From positions 3,038,001 through 3,102,000 of the forward strand of contig NZ_OU912926.1 of NCBI RefSeq assembly GCF_918378365.1: a stretch of DNA of 64,000 nt, read 5' to 3'. A program made the position numbers and the translations under genes. The notes beneath the pieces are model-generated. The model ran no database searches. It saw nothing but the letters and a program-made list of their open reading frames with translations, and was not told the origin of the DNA. Numbering within the stretch: the stretch's first letter is position 1; every line of letters begins with the position of its first letter. Shown piece after piece: positions 9,332-20,100 of this stretch. This DNA is from Candidatus Nitrotoga arctica (GTDB taxonomy: Bacteria > Pseudomonadota > Gammaproteobacteria > Burkholderiales > Gallionellaceae).

Positions 9332-10120
9332 AGCTACGACCTGCAAAATTATTAAATTACCATGACCGTTTTGAATTATATTTAAGTCTTCACCGCAAAG
9401 TAACAACTCCCCATTCAGTGCCCAAATTTATATGCTCGGGCACGGCAATAAAAAAAACAAATCAAAAGCGGTCTGCCAGAAAAAGCAAGATGAACGGTTT
9501 GAATGTTTCCTGAAAGATTCCTAAAAATTTACAGACAGCCCATGCGGGCTAGTGCCAAAATCAAAACCGAACCCCGACAATCCAGTGCCCAAATTCGTCC
9601 AAACCGGCGAGCCAGTTAGGACAGCATAATGAACCTTTTCAAGGTACTCAGTGTTATCTCTTCGTACGCGCCAAGTAAAGAACCAGAACCAACGCCGCCT
9701 CCTAGAATAATCACACCCTTTTGGAAACCTCATTTAGCCTGAATAGGTAATGTGTCCCTTATGTAGCAGGTTGCACCAGTCTCCAGCGTCGCACACTACG
9801 CGTGCATTCGCTGGAATCAGGCGCATCTCGCCCTACCTAGCAGCGTGATACGCTAAAAAAACCGGAAGGCAATTTATGGAAGTGGTAGTGATGATGAATA
9901 TGCTGTTATATAATTTATATTTATGACTCTATTGTTCCAGGCGCTACGCGTTAGGGCATAATCGGGAGGCATAAATAGATTGCACAAGACTTATGATGAG
10001 CCTATACGCTGCTTTTAGCGTATAGGAAGAAATACTATTCATTCTACCGTTTGGGCCCCCATATTTAACCGTAGCCGTGTTGGGCAGCTTGTCCAATACG
10101 CACAGCAATAACAGGAAATC
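9332..10120. other. Intergenic region, no gene recognised
   Basis: Nearly 790 bases between the DUF5677-like gene and glgP. The short phrase CAGTGCCCAAATT occurs twice (about 9415 and 9581). A 70-codon minus-strand frame at 9521-9733 is arginine- and tryptophan-rich near its start and matches nothing I know. An ACAGGA ribosome site just before 10121 belongs to glgP. Confidence 0.4.
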
Positions 10121-12679
10121 ATGTATAAAAGCACGCCGCATATCTTGGAAGTCAGACCTAAAATACCAGCCCGTTTAGCCCGGCTTGAAGAACTGGCAAA
10201 TAACTTATGGTATAGCTGGGATTTGCCCACACGTGATTTATTCTCTTATATTCAACGCAAACTGTGGGATGAAGTAGGTCAAAACCCGAAAGCTTTTCTC
10301 CGATGTGTAGACGAGCGATGCCTGATAACTGCCTCGGAAGATCAGATTTTTCTGGATCAATACCATCGCACATTATCAGCTTATGATAGTTATCATACTA
10401 AGCCAGTGCGCAATAGTCATGCTGAAGGGTTCGCTGAAAATGATCTGATTGCCTATTTTTGTGCGGAGTTTGGGTTTCACGAAAGCTTTCCAATTTACTC
10501 CGGCGGTTTGGGAATTTTGGCAGGTGACCACTGCAAGTCCGCCAGCGACATGCATTTGCCTTTTGTCGGCGTAGGCCTCCTCTATCGCCAAGGTTATTTC
10601 CATCAGACCATTGATGGTGATGGCAACCAAAAAGCCCTTTATTCTGACTCTGAATTCGAGAGCCTGCCTATTTCACCGGTATTGAATAGCGATGGTTCCG
10701 AAGTCCATGTAAGCGTGGACTTACCGGGGCGTAGCGTAGCAATTAAGGTGTGGCAAGCACGTGTCGGTAATGTCACTATCTATTTGTTGGATACTGATCT
10801 TGATGAAAATTCCCAGCAAGATCGTGCCATCACTCACCATCTGTATGGCGGCGACAAATCCATTCGTATTGAACAGGAAATCGTGCTCGGGATCGGTGGT
10901 GCGCGTGCTCTCGGGGCAATGGGCATCAAGCCAAGTGTGTGGCATATCAATGAAGGTCATGCCGCCTTCTTGTTACTAGAACGCGTCCGCATCCTGACAG
11001 AACAAGGTATCGAGTTTTCAGCCGCACTTGAAGCAGTTGCTGCACATACCGTATTCACAACGCACACTCCCGTACCAGCCGGTCATGATCATTTCGACTA
11101 CGGCATGATGATGTACTATTTTGAAAATTATTATCCGCAATTGAACATCAGCCGCGATGAATTTCTTGCCTTGGGCAATGTATCAAATACACCCGATTTT
11201 AATATGACTGCGTTGGCAATCCATTGTTCACGTTTTCAGAATGGCGTATCGCGTATCCATGGCAAAATTTCTGCCAAAATCTGCGCCGAAATGTGGCCGG
11301 AAATTGAGCAAGAAGATAACCCTATAAGTTACATTACTAATGGGGTACATATGCCTACCTTCCTGGCTAAGGAATGGTCGGAAGTGTTTGTGCGATACCT
11401 CGGTTGGGACTGGAGTCAGCATGTAGCAGATGTCGGTTTTTGGGAACGGGTCGACAGTATTCCGGATCATCAGTTCTGGAGCGTACGCGAGTCGCTTAAA
11501 TCGAGAATGCTACAGCTAATCCGCTATCGCATCAGTCGCCAACATTTCCGCAATCACGGTTCTGAAGCACATCTTGATCGCATTTTGAAATATGCAGATC
11601 CGGCCAATCCAAATGTGCTCACCATCGGCTTTGCGCGCCGTTTCGCGACGTATAAGCGCGCTGCATTATTATTTGAAGATCTGAATTGGCTGCGCCAGAT
11701 CATGCAGGATCCTGAACGTCCTGTGTTGTTCATTTTTGCCGGCAAGGCCCACCCCGCAGATATTCCGGGGCAAGACCTTATCCGCCGTGTAACGCAAATT
11801 TCACGCATGCCGGAATTTGAAGGCAAGATCCTGATGCTGGAAGGCTACGACCTGCGGCTTGCACGTCGCATGGTGGCCGGGGTGGATGTGTGGTTAAACA
11901 CGCCCCTGTATCCACTTGAAGCAAGCGGCACTTCGGGCATGAAGGCAGCCATGAATGGGGTACTTAACTTGTCCGTACTAGATGGCTGGTGGGATGAAGG
12001 TTACGATGGCAAGAATGGCTGGGCAATCAAACCGGTTTCAGAGTTTTTGCCTGAAGCGCAGCGCAACCGTGAAGAAAGCCAAACACTCTATGAGCTAATG
12101 CAGGATCAGGTCATTCCCACTTACTACAAACACAACAAGATGGGCTATTCGTCAGAATGGGTAAAGATGTCCAAGCGCTCCATCGCAACCTTGCTGCCGA
12201 GCTTCAATGCCACACGCATGGTGGGTGAGTATGTTGCTAAAACCTACTTACCTGCCACCTGGCAGTATCGCAAGTATTGCGACCATGATTTCGAAGGTGC
12301 GCGTCAAATTTCGGCTTGGAAAAATACTGTCCGTAAGGCTTGGCCCGGTGTAACAATACGCCGCTTGGGGAGCCCTAAACAAAGCATTATGTTTAGAGAA
12401 GGCGTGTACTTTGAAGTGAGCATTAACCTGAATGGTCTCCAACCTGCTGACGTAACGGTCGAAATGCTGATTGGTCATGCATACAATAAGGAAAAGCTCA
12501 AGCAGTCGATGCGTTATCAGTTTGCAGCACAGGAAGTTAATGCAGAAACAGGCGAACATGTTTATGTGCTGGAATTGACACCAGAACTATGTGGCAAGCT
12601 TGAATATCGCATACGGGTTTATCCGCGCCACGAAATGCTGACACATCCATTCGAACTGGGCTTAATGCGCTGGCTATAA
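10121..12679 (+). CDS. glgP: Alpha-glucan (glycogen) phosphorylase, DUF3417-containing type
   Basis: It removes glucose-1-phosphate from alpha-1,4-glucans in the cytoplasm. The 852 residues begin with the DUF3417 domain (residues 1-120, LARLEELANNLWYSWD), which marks the long alpha-glucan phosphorylase family rather than classical GlgP. The catalytic GT35 body has SGGLGILAGDHCKSASD, WHINEGHAAFL, FARRFATYKRA, and the pyridoxal-phosphate region EASGTSGMKAAMNG. A C-terminal beta domain closes the chain. The ATG is preceded by ACAGGA. It lies 189 bases upstream of glgA, so glycogen synthesis and breakdown are paired. Confidence 0.93.
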   Translation: MYKSTPHILEVRPKIPARLARLEELANNLWYSWDLPTRDLFSYIQRKLWDEVGQNPKAFLRCVDERCLITASEDQIFLDQYHRTLSAYDSYHTKPVRNSHAEGFAENDLIAYFCAEFGFHESFPIYSGGLGILAGDHCKSASDMHLPFVGVGLLYRQGYFHQTIDGDGNQKALYSDSEFESLPISPVLNSDGSEVHVSVDLPGRSVAIKVWQARVGNVTIYLLDTDLDENSQQDRAITHHLYGGDKSIRIEQEIVLGIGGARALGAMGIKPSVWHINEGHAAFLLLERVRILTEQGIEFSAALEAVAAHTVFTTHTPVPAGHDHFDYGMMMYYFENYYPQLNISRDEFLALGNVSNTPDFNMTALAIHCSRFQNGVSRIHGKISAKICAEMWPEIEQEDNPISYITNGVHMPTFLAKEWSEVFVRYLGWDWSQHVADVGFWERVDSIPDHQFWSVRESLKSRMLQLIRYRISRQHFRNHGSEAHLDRILKYADPANPNVLTIGFARRFATYKRAALLFEDLNWLRQIMQDPERPVLFIFAGKAHPADIPGQDLIRRVTQISRMPEFEGKILMLEGYDLRLARRMVAGVDVWLNTPLYPLEASGTSGMKAAMNGVLNLSVLDGWWDEGYDGKNGWAIKPVSEFLPEAQRNREESQTLYELMQDQVIPTYYKHNKMGYSSEWVKMSKRSIATLLPSFNATRMVGEYVAKTYLPATWQYRKYCDHDFEGARQISAWKNTVRKAWPGVTIRRLGSPKQSIMFREGVYFEVSINLNGLQPADVTVEMLIGHAYNKEKLKQSMRYQFAAQEVNAETGEHVYVLELTPELCGKLEYRIRVYPRHEMLTHPFELGLMRWL

Positions 12680-12868
12680 TTCCAATTGCACTTTATTTGG
12701 TGACACAATCCTGGTTACCTCGCTCTTTTTTAGTGTGCGTAATGTTGTTTTCGCTATCTTTAATGGCTTACCTTCATTACCAAGCTTAGCCTTCGCTGCA
12801 ACTGATATTTTCAGCTTCGCTCGTTCATCGTTGACTTGTATTACCTTCGAATTGAAATTGGAATAACG

Positions 12869-14314
12869 ATGCGGGTATTGTTTGCCACTTCTGAAGTCGC
12901 ACCACTCATCAAAACGGGCGGTTTGGCCGATGTCAGCGCCGCACTGCCGGCGGCGCTGCATGGAATGGGAGTAGATGTACGCGTATTGCTGCCAGGTTAT
13001 CCGCAAGTTTTAAAAGTGTTGCCGCATCTTCAGGTCGCTGCCAAAATTCCCACTCAGTTCAGCTTCCCAGCAACACGACTGCTAACTGGTTTGCTGCCTA
13101 ATGGCGTACCACTGTTAGTGATTGAATGTGCCGAGCTATATGAGCGGGGGGGAGGGGCATATCAGGATGAACAGGGTCTCGACTGGCCAGATAACGCTCT
13201 ACGATTTGGATTACTGTCAAAAATTGCTGCATTACTGAGTTGTACGGATTCTCCACTTGACTGGAAACCCGAGATAGTTCATTGCAATGACTGGCAAACC
13301 GGACTTACCCCGGCCTATCTGCATTTTTCAGAGGGTGCTGTACCTTGTGTAATGACAGTGCATAATCTTGCATTTCAAGGTGTATTCCCGCCGCAAATGG
13401 TTGCGGAATTGGGGTTGCCCATCGAGTGTTTTCAGCCTGACGGCGTAGAGTTTTACAACAACTTGTCCTTCATGAAAGCAGGTTTGTATTACGCCGATCA
13501 CATCACTACCGTCAGCCCATCTTATGCCAACGAAATTCAGACTGATGCACTGGGGTTCGGCCTACAGGGACTGCTCGCCAACCGGCGCGAAGTTTTGACA
13601 GGTATTCTGAATGGTATTGATACCACAGAATGGAACCCCGCTACTGACCCTAACCTTGCTAATCCTTACAATCTCACGGATATAAGCGGAAAGTCTGCCA
13701 ATAAGCGAGAGTTACAAAAACGTATGGGATTGCATATTGATCCCGACCTGCCATTGTTCGGATTAGTGAGTCGATTCACCCCGCAGAAGGGCGTAGACCT
13801 GGTGTTGGAAATTGCACCACAATTAATTGCCTTGCCAGCACAACTGGTATTGCTGGGTAGTGGCGATGTGGAAATGCAGCGGACTGCCCTGGAGCTTGCT
13901 CATCATTATTCTGGCCAGATCAGTGCTTACGTGGGCTTCGATGAAGCTTTGTCACACCTGATAGAAGCAGGCGCAGACATTTTTTTAATGCCGTCACGTT
14001 TCGAGCCGTGTGGACTTAACCAGATGTATAGCCAACGCTATGGTACGCCGCCAGTGGTGCATGCAACGGGCGGCCTGATTGATACAGTATTGGATTGCAA
14101 CGCAACTTCACTAGAACAGGGCGTTGCCAGCGGTTTCGTATTCCATCATATGGATACGCCCAGCTTGTTGGCTACGGCACGACGTGCCGCGATAACCTAT
14201 CATGACAAAAAAATCTGGCGAGCATTGCAGCACAATTGCATGGTCAAGAATTTTGGCTGGGGTCAGAGTGCCACAGCCTACCATGACATTTATACGCATT
14301 TAATGCGGCGATAA
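12869..14314 (+). CDS. glgA: Glycogen synthase (ADP-glucose type)
   Basis: It transfers glucose from ADP-glucose to growing glycogen. The 481-residue GT5 protein starts MRVLFATSEVAPLIKTGGLADV with the KTGGLADV substrate loop at residue 15. It carries VHNLAFQGVFP, the LVSRFTPQKGVDLVLE GT-B hinge, and PSRFEPCGLNQMYSQRYG with the catalytic E. An upstream in-frame ATG at 12836 is possible, but MRVLFA is the family start. A run of seven G falls at about 13146 inside the gene. Confidence 0.96.
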   Translation: MRVLFATSEVAPLIKTGGLADVSAALPAALHGMGVDVRVLLPGYPQVLKVLPHLQVAAKIPTQFSFPATRLLTGLLPNGVPLLVIECAELYERGGGAYQDEQGLDWPDNALRFGLLSKIAALLSCTDSPLDWKPEIVHCNDWQTGLTPAYLHFSEGAVPCVMTVHNLAFQGVFPPQMVAELGLPIECFQPDGVEFYNNLSFMKAGLYYADHITTVSPSYANEIQTDALGFGLQGLLANRREVLTGILNGIDTTEWNPATDPNLANPYNLTDISGKSANKRELQKRMGLHIDPDLPLFGLVSRFTPQKGVDLVLEIAPQLIALPAQLVLLGSGDVEMQRTALELAHHYSGQISAYVGFDEALSHLIEAGADIFLMPSRFEPCGLNQMYSQRYGTPPVVHATGGLIDTVLDCNATSLEQGVASGFVFHHMDTPSLLATARRAAITYHDKKIWRALQHNCMVKNFGWGQSATAYHDIYTHLMRR

Positions 14315-14591
14315 CTGCACTTGTGCAGCTTCATTCAGCATTCCACTTCAACCAAATTTTTTCTTCAGTACTCGATGCGCGAATTCGATTTTTATTCAGA
14401 TGAATTAATCCGTACTCTAAAATAATTGCAAAAATATAAATTTGAATTTTAAAATCCGCAAAACGAGTGAAGTGAATTTTCATTTATCATCGAACTGGCG
14501 GAAATTATAGTACCTACTGAGAAGATGTTTAACTTCGGTTTGTTTTGACAAACTTCGATTTCAGTTAATAGCCCCACCATCAGTTACATTT

Positions 14592-14624
14592 AAAAAAATT
14601 CAGCATTTATGCTGAAATTTTTTT
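14592..14624. terminator. Bidirectional rho-independent terminator
   Basis: An A-tract, then TTCAGCA, a TTTA loop, TGCTGAA and a T-tract form a near-perfect hairpin flanked by A and T runs on both sides. It follows glgA by about 280 bases and precedes the metal-efflux operon, isolating the two. Confidence 0.75.
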
Positions 14625-14696
14625 ACTGGTGGAACTTGTAATCGTCATCCGTGTCAGGTTATAGCCCTAAAATGCATTTGGAGAATTAAAAATAAC

Positions 14697-15953
14697 ATGC
14701 AATTGCATAGCTTACTTATTCGTTTATGGTGGTCGATATTTTTACTAATCGCCATCACCCCATCATATGCGGCGACGTCATTGACTTTAAACGATGCCTT
14801 GCGTCTCGCAGCCATACACAGTCCAACGCTCGCTGACGTGGCAGCCCAGGAGCGTGGCGCGCATGCTGCTCTCACTACGGCGCGGGCCTATCCCAATCCC
14901 GATCTTCAAGTCGGAGCTGGAAGTTCTCTTTCAAAGCATTTAAGTGTCCCCAATGGGCATACCCGCGTAGCTGGATTATCTCAGCTGGTCGAACTTCCCT
15001 CCGTGCGTGCCGCTCGACGGCAGGGCGCAGAAGCTGGCATCACCGCCAGTGCGGCGGTAGTATCGGATGCGCAATTAAATCTGCGTACCTCAGTAACGCA
15101 GGCTTTTTTCGATGTATTGCGTCGCCAGGAGGAGGTCAAGCTCGCTACGATCAACCATGAGTTACTAATGCAAATTCGCGACAGGGTGAAGCTCAAAGTA
15201 AAAGTTGGAGAATCTCCGCGCTTTGAATTGGTGAAGGCAGAAGTCGAGGCATTGGCTGCGAAGAGTGCCGTTAATAGTGCTGAACTACGCATTACCCAAG
15301 CCCGCGATCGACTACGGGCACTCATTGGCGCGCCGCTTGCGGGGAACTTCGAAGTGGCACAGGAACCGTTACTACCACCCGATCTGCCAGCTCTGGAAGA
15401 ACTGCGTAAAGATTTATTGGAGCGTCAGCCATTACTTAAAGTGGCGGACGCTCAAATGCGTCGTGCGCAAGCGCGAGTGCAGCTAGAACGCAACCTGCGT
15501 TTCCCACAGCCCACCATTTCGGTAGGCTCCAATCAAGATCCAGATTGGAAACAGTGGCAGGTCGGCGTGAGCTTGCCCTTGCCGTTATGGAATCGTCGTC
15601 AGGGCCCCATCGGCGAGGCCGTAGCAGGGCTTGATCGGGCTGAGGCGGAGAAGCGGCAGACGAGCATCAATCTACTGGGAGTTCTGGACCAGGCTTACGG
15701 CCGATACCAGATTGCCAAAAACCAAGTAAAGATATTCGAAACCGGCCTGATGCATGATGCCGAAAACGCCATGAAGGTAGCCGAAGCGGCGTATCGCTAT
15801 GGTGAGCGTGGCATTCTTGATTTTCTGGACGCCCAACGCGTTTTACGCACCACCCGCCTGGACTACCTTAATGCTCGTTACGAACTGCAAGCTGCGCTAA
15901 TCGAAATTGCCCGGCTGCGCGCCCCCCCCCCCAATGCCGGAGAAATACTGTGA
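14697..15953 (+). CDS. CzcC-like outer-membrane factor of a heavy-metal RND efflux system
   Basis: A 418-residue TolC/OEP-family protein that forms the outer-membrane channel of a tripartite efflux pump. The signal peptide ends near PSYAATS. Two OEP repeats follow, beginning LTLNDALRLAAIHSP and LEELRKDLLERQPLLKVADA. The C-terminal half has YRYGERGILDFLDAQRVLRT, typical of CzcC. It is the first gene of the operon and its TGA overlaps the GTG start of the adaptor gene. The codons near its end run through 11 consecutive C residues (15922-15932), so the last residues depend on that tract being counted correctly. Confidence 0.9.
   Translation: MQLHSLLIRLWWSIFLLIAITPSYAATSLTLNDALRLAAIHSPTLADVAAQERGAHAALTTARAYPNPDLQVGAGSSLSKHLSVPNGHTRVAGLSQLVELPSVRAARRQGAEAGITASAAVVSDAQLNLRTSVTQAFFDVLRRQEEVKLATINHELLMQIRDRVKLKVKVGESPRFELVKAEVEALAAKSAVNSAELRITQARDRLRALIGAPLAGNFEVAQEPLLPPDLPALEELRKDLLERQPLLKVADAQMRRAQARVQLERNLRFPQPTISVGSNQDPDWKQWQVGVSLPLPLWNRRQGPIGEAVAGLDRAEAEKRQTSINLLGVLDQAYGRYQIAKNQVKIFETGLMHDAENAMKVAEAAYRYGERGILDFLDAQRVLRTTRLDYLNARYELQAALIEIARLRAPPPNAGEIL
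15922..15932 (+). repeat. Poly-C tract (C11) at the 3' end of the czcC-like gene
   Basis: Eleven consecutive C residues lie about 20 bases before the stop codon. They encode the prolines of RAPPPNAGEIL. Tracts this long are prone to slipped-strand mispairing and to sequencing or assembly error. A one-base change would alter the C-terminus and the GTG/TGA coupling to the next gene. Confidence 0.9.
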
Positions 15954-17101
15954 AGCGCACGATCTTACCTGTTCTAATCTCTCTTCTATTTGTCACCAGT
16001 CTGGCTGGTTGCAAGGGGAAGGAAACACCGCATGCCATTGCGCATCCGATCAACGACCCCTCGGTGGTAAAAGTTACACCGGAATTTCTCAAACGCCTGA
16101 CAGTCACCCTTGCTAGCGAAGGTGATGTGGCGGAGACCTTGCGCGTACCGGCCCGCGTCGAAGTGGACGAACATCGGGTGGCGCGCATCGGTGCTGCCGT
16201 AACTGGGCGTGTGACTGAGATCCATGCTTTTCTTGGTCAGACGGTAAAACGCGGCGATGTGCTGACCACACTGAATAGCACCGAGCTGGCTACTGCCCAG
16301 CTCACCTATCTCAAAGCTTTATCCCATGAAGCGCTGCAGCGCCGAGCGGAGGAGCGAGCAAGATTACTGTTCGCTGCCGATGTTATTGGCGAAGCTGAAC
16401 TGCAAAAACGAGAAGCTGATCTGGTCCAGGCTCACGCCGAGCTGCACGCTTCCCACGAACAGCTCAAGGTGCTTGGTATGGCAAAAAGCGCCATTACCAA
16501 GCTGGCGGCTACCCGTCGGGTGAATTCCATGTCCTCCATTATTGCGACTCTCGACGGAATTGTGATTGAGCGTACTGTAACATCGGGCCAAGTAGTGCAA
16601 CCGGCGGAAGCTCTCTTTACCGTAGCAGATCTGTCCCACGTCTGGCTGGTGGCCGAGGTAACCGAACAGCAGGCTGCCTTGGTGAAGGTAGGTGAAGTGG
16701 TGCAAGCTAAGATTCCGGCATTGGACGGAAAACTTATTGAGGGGCGACTGATTTTTGTCGCCGACACCGTCAATCCCGATAGACGAACGGTGGAGGTGCG
16801 CATGGATGCAGCGAATCATGAGCGCATGCTCAAGCCGGAAATGCTGGCCTCCATGCTAATTCTGGTTAAATCCCAGCGCCGCTTGGTGGTGCCAGCTGCG
16901 GCGGTGGTGCGAGAGGATAACAAGGATCATGTTTTCGTCCAGCTGGACGATAAACGCTTCCAGTTGCGGCGTGTCCTGCTTGGACAAGAAAGCCATGGTT
17001 ATTTCCCAGTGCTGGAGGGCATCAAAATAGGCGAACGTATCGTCACAGAAGGCGGTTTTCATCTTAACAACGAGCGCAAGCGAGAAGAGCTGGGAGGCTG
17101 A
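15950..17101 (+). CDS. CzcB-like periplasmic adaptor of the RND metal efflux pump
   Basis: A 383-residue HlyD/membrane-fusion protein linking the inner-membrane pump to the outer-membrane channel. It starts at GTG, overlapping the previous stop. The N-terminus is lipoprotein-like (LLFVTSLAGCKG, lipobox cysteine about residue 21). The biotinyl-lipoyl half-domains are visible at RIGAAVTGRVTEIHAFLGQT and IIATLDGIVIERTVTSGQVV, flanking a helical hairpin. The C-terminal GERIVTEGGFHLNNERKRE matches CzcB-type adaptors. It is one base short of overlapping the pump gene. Confidence 0.92.
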   Translation: MKRTILPVLISLLFVTSLAGCKGKETPHAIAHPINDPSVVKVTPEFLKRLTVTLASEGDVAETLRVPARVEVDEHRVARIGAAVTGRVTEIHAFLGQTVKRGDVLTTLNSTELATAQLTYLKALSHEALQRRAEERARLLFAADVIGEAELQKREADLVQAHAELHASHEQLKVLGMAKSAITKLAATRRVNSMSSIIATLDGIVIERTVTSGQVVQPAEALFTVADLSHVWLVAEVTEQQAALVKVGEVVQAKIPALDGKLIEGRLIFVADTVNPDRRTVEVRMDAANHERMLKPEMLASMLILVKSQRRLVVPAAAVVREDNKDHVFVQLDDKRFQLRRVLLGQESHGYFPVLEGIKIGERIVTEGGFHLNNERKREELGG

Positions 17102-17102
17102 T

Positions 17103-20100
17103 ATGCTGGAATCCCTGATTCAGGCTGCGCTCAAACAGCGTTTGGTGCTTGTCGTGGTGGCGGTATGCTTAGTGGCATTCGGATTGGATGCGACGCGGAA
17201 GCTGTCAGTGGATGCCTTTCCAGACGTGACCAATGTACAAGTGCAGATTGCCACGGAGGCTTTGGGCCGTTCACCCGAGGAAGTCGAACGCTTCGTTACC
17301 GTGCCATTGGAAATGGCCATGACTGGCCTGCCGGGATTGGAGGAGATGCGCTCGCTCAATAAACCGGGGCTATCGCTGATTACTCTGGTGTTTACCGATG
17401 CGACCAATGTCTATTTCGCACGCCAGCTGGTAATGGAGCGCCTGATCGAGGTAGGCGGACGTATGCCGCAGAACGTGACGCCCGTACTCGGCCCGCTGTC
17501 TACTGGATTGGGTGAGGTTTATCAGTACACGTTGGAGCACCCAGACGACGGTGAGCGGGTGCTCAGTCAAGAAGAGCTGACCAAACGCCGCATTACTCAG
17601 GACTGGGTGGTGCGGCCACTGCTACGTGGCATTCCTGGCGTGGCAGAGATCAATTCCCAAGGTGGCTACGTCAAGCAGTATCAAGCGTTGGTGAATCCGG
17701 ATCGCATGAGGCATTACAAGGTGACCCTGCAGGAAATATACCAGGCCCTCGCCCGCAACAACGCCAACTCTGGTGGCGGCGTGTTGCCCCGTTACGCTGA
17801 ACAATATTTGATTCGCGGCATAGGCCTGATAAAAACCTTGGACGATATTCGTATGATCGTGCTTAAGGAGCAGAGTGGAGTGCCGGTGCTCATGCGCGAT
17901 GTAGCTGAAGTAACCATCGGTCACGAGGTGCGCTATGGCGCATTGCTTAAGAATGGCATCACCGAGTCGGTGGGCGGGATAGTGATGATGATCCGCGCCG
18001 GTAACGCCAAAGAGATTGTTAGCCGGGTTAAACAAAGAGTCGCAGAAATAAACGATAAGGGGATGCTCCCCGGCGGCCTCAAAATCATTCCATACTACGA
18101 CCGCAGCGAGCTGGTGGATGCTGCCGTGAAAACTGTGATGAAGGTGCTGCTCGAGGGCGTGGTTCTTGTCATCATCGTGCTGTTTCTGTTCCTCGGCGAT
18201 GTACGCTCATCCCTGATCGTAGTTGCATCCCTGCTCTTGACCCCACTGATCACCTTCATGGTGATGAACCATTACGGCCTGTCCGCCAATCTGATGTCCC
18301 TCGGCGGCCTCGCTATTGCCACCGGTTTGATTGTGGACGGTTCGGTGGTGGTGGTTGAAAATACTTTTCAGCGCCTCGCTGAGCGCAAAGATATCAGCCG
18401 GATGCAGATAGTTCTTGATGCGGCATCAGAAGTAGCCACACCGGTTGTTTTTGGTATCTCTATCATCATCCTGGTATTCCTGCCACTAATGACTCTGGAG
18501 GGCATGGAAGGCAAAATGTTCGCCCCACTCGCATTCACCATTGCTATCGCCCTGTTCGTATCGCTGATTCTGGCGCTCACCCTGACCCCGGTTCTGTGCT
18601 CATACCTGTTAAAAGGAAAGGAAGAGCACGATACTCGCTTGGTTGCCTTTATGAAAAAGCCTTACCTGCGACTATTGGATTGGACACTGACTAACGGCAG
18701 GAAGACCATCATCATATCGGGAGGGGCGTTCGTCGGAGCCTTGCTGCTGCTACCTTTGCTCGGCACGGCGTTCATTCCCGAGATGAAAGAAGGTTCTATC
18801 GTGCCCGGCATCAATCGCGTGCCCAATATCTCGCTGGAGGAATCCATCAAGATAGAAATGGAGGCGATGCGCATGGTGATGCAGGTGCCCGGGGTGAAAT
18901 CGGCTTTTTCTGGCGTTGGCCGTGGTGAGAGTCCCGCCGATTCGCAAAGTCAGAATGAATCTACCCCGATAGTCAGTCTCAAACCCCGTGACGAATGGCC
19001 AAAAGGATGGACGCAGGACGACATTGCTGATGCCATCCGAGACAAGGTCAAAACTTTGCCCGGGGTGCAGATTGTTATGGCCCAGCCGATTTCCGACCGA
19101 GTGGATGAAATGGTCACCGGGGTGCGCTCCGATGTGGCGATCAAATTGTTCGGCGATGACATGGACACACTCAAGCTGAAGGCCGACGCAATCGCCAAGG
19201 TGGCGACCTCAATCAAGGGAGCGCAGGATCTGCGCGTAGAAAGGGTTACCGGTCAGCAATATTTATCTATTAATATCGATCGTCACGCCATCGCTCGCCA
19301 CGGTCTCAACGTAGCTGACATCAACGACGTGATCGAAACGGCTATAGGCGGCAGGACGACCACTGAAATCTTTGAGGGCGAGCGCCGCTTTAGCGCCGTA
19401 GTGCGCTTGCCAGAGCGCTTCCGCAACAGCTTGGGAGAGATCCATGATCTGCGCGTCATCTCGCCCAATGGTGCCCACGTGGCTCTGGAAGATTTGGCCA
19501 CCATCAGTGTTTTGGATGGGCCAGCGCAGATTAGCCGGGAAAAGGCCAAGCGTCGCATCGTGGTGGGGGTTAACGTTAAGGGTCGTGACTTAGGCGGTTT
19601 CGTCGCCGAACTGCAGTTGGCTGTAGATGCCAAGATCAAGCTCCCCGAAGGTTATTACCTGGAATGGGGCGGTCAGTTCCAGAACATGGAGCGGGCGATG
19701 GGTCACTTGATGGTCATCGTTCCCGTGACCATTGCGGCGATTTTCTTCTTGCTATTTCTGCTATTCGGCTCCCTGCGCTACGCCTCACTTATTATCATGG
19801 TGCTACCTTTCGCCTCGATCGGCGGCGTGGTGTCCCTGTTTTTAACAGGCGAGTATTTGTCAGTGCCCGCCTCAGTGGGGTTCATCGCCTTGTGGGGGAT
19901 CGCAGTGCTAAATGGTGTGGTGCTGGTATCCTATATCCGCACCTTGCGGGATAAAGGCATGTCTCAGTCGGAAGCCGTAATTCAAGGTTGCCGACAGCGC
20001 TTTCGCCCAGTGCTGATGACTGCCACGGTAGCGATGTTGGGGCTTATCCCCATGTTGTTCGCTACAGGCCCAGGATCTGAAGTACAACGGCCTCTCGCCA

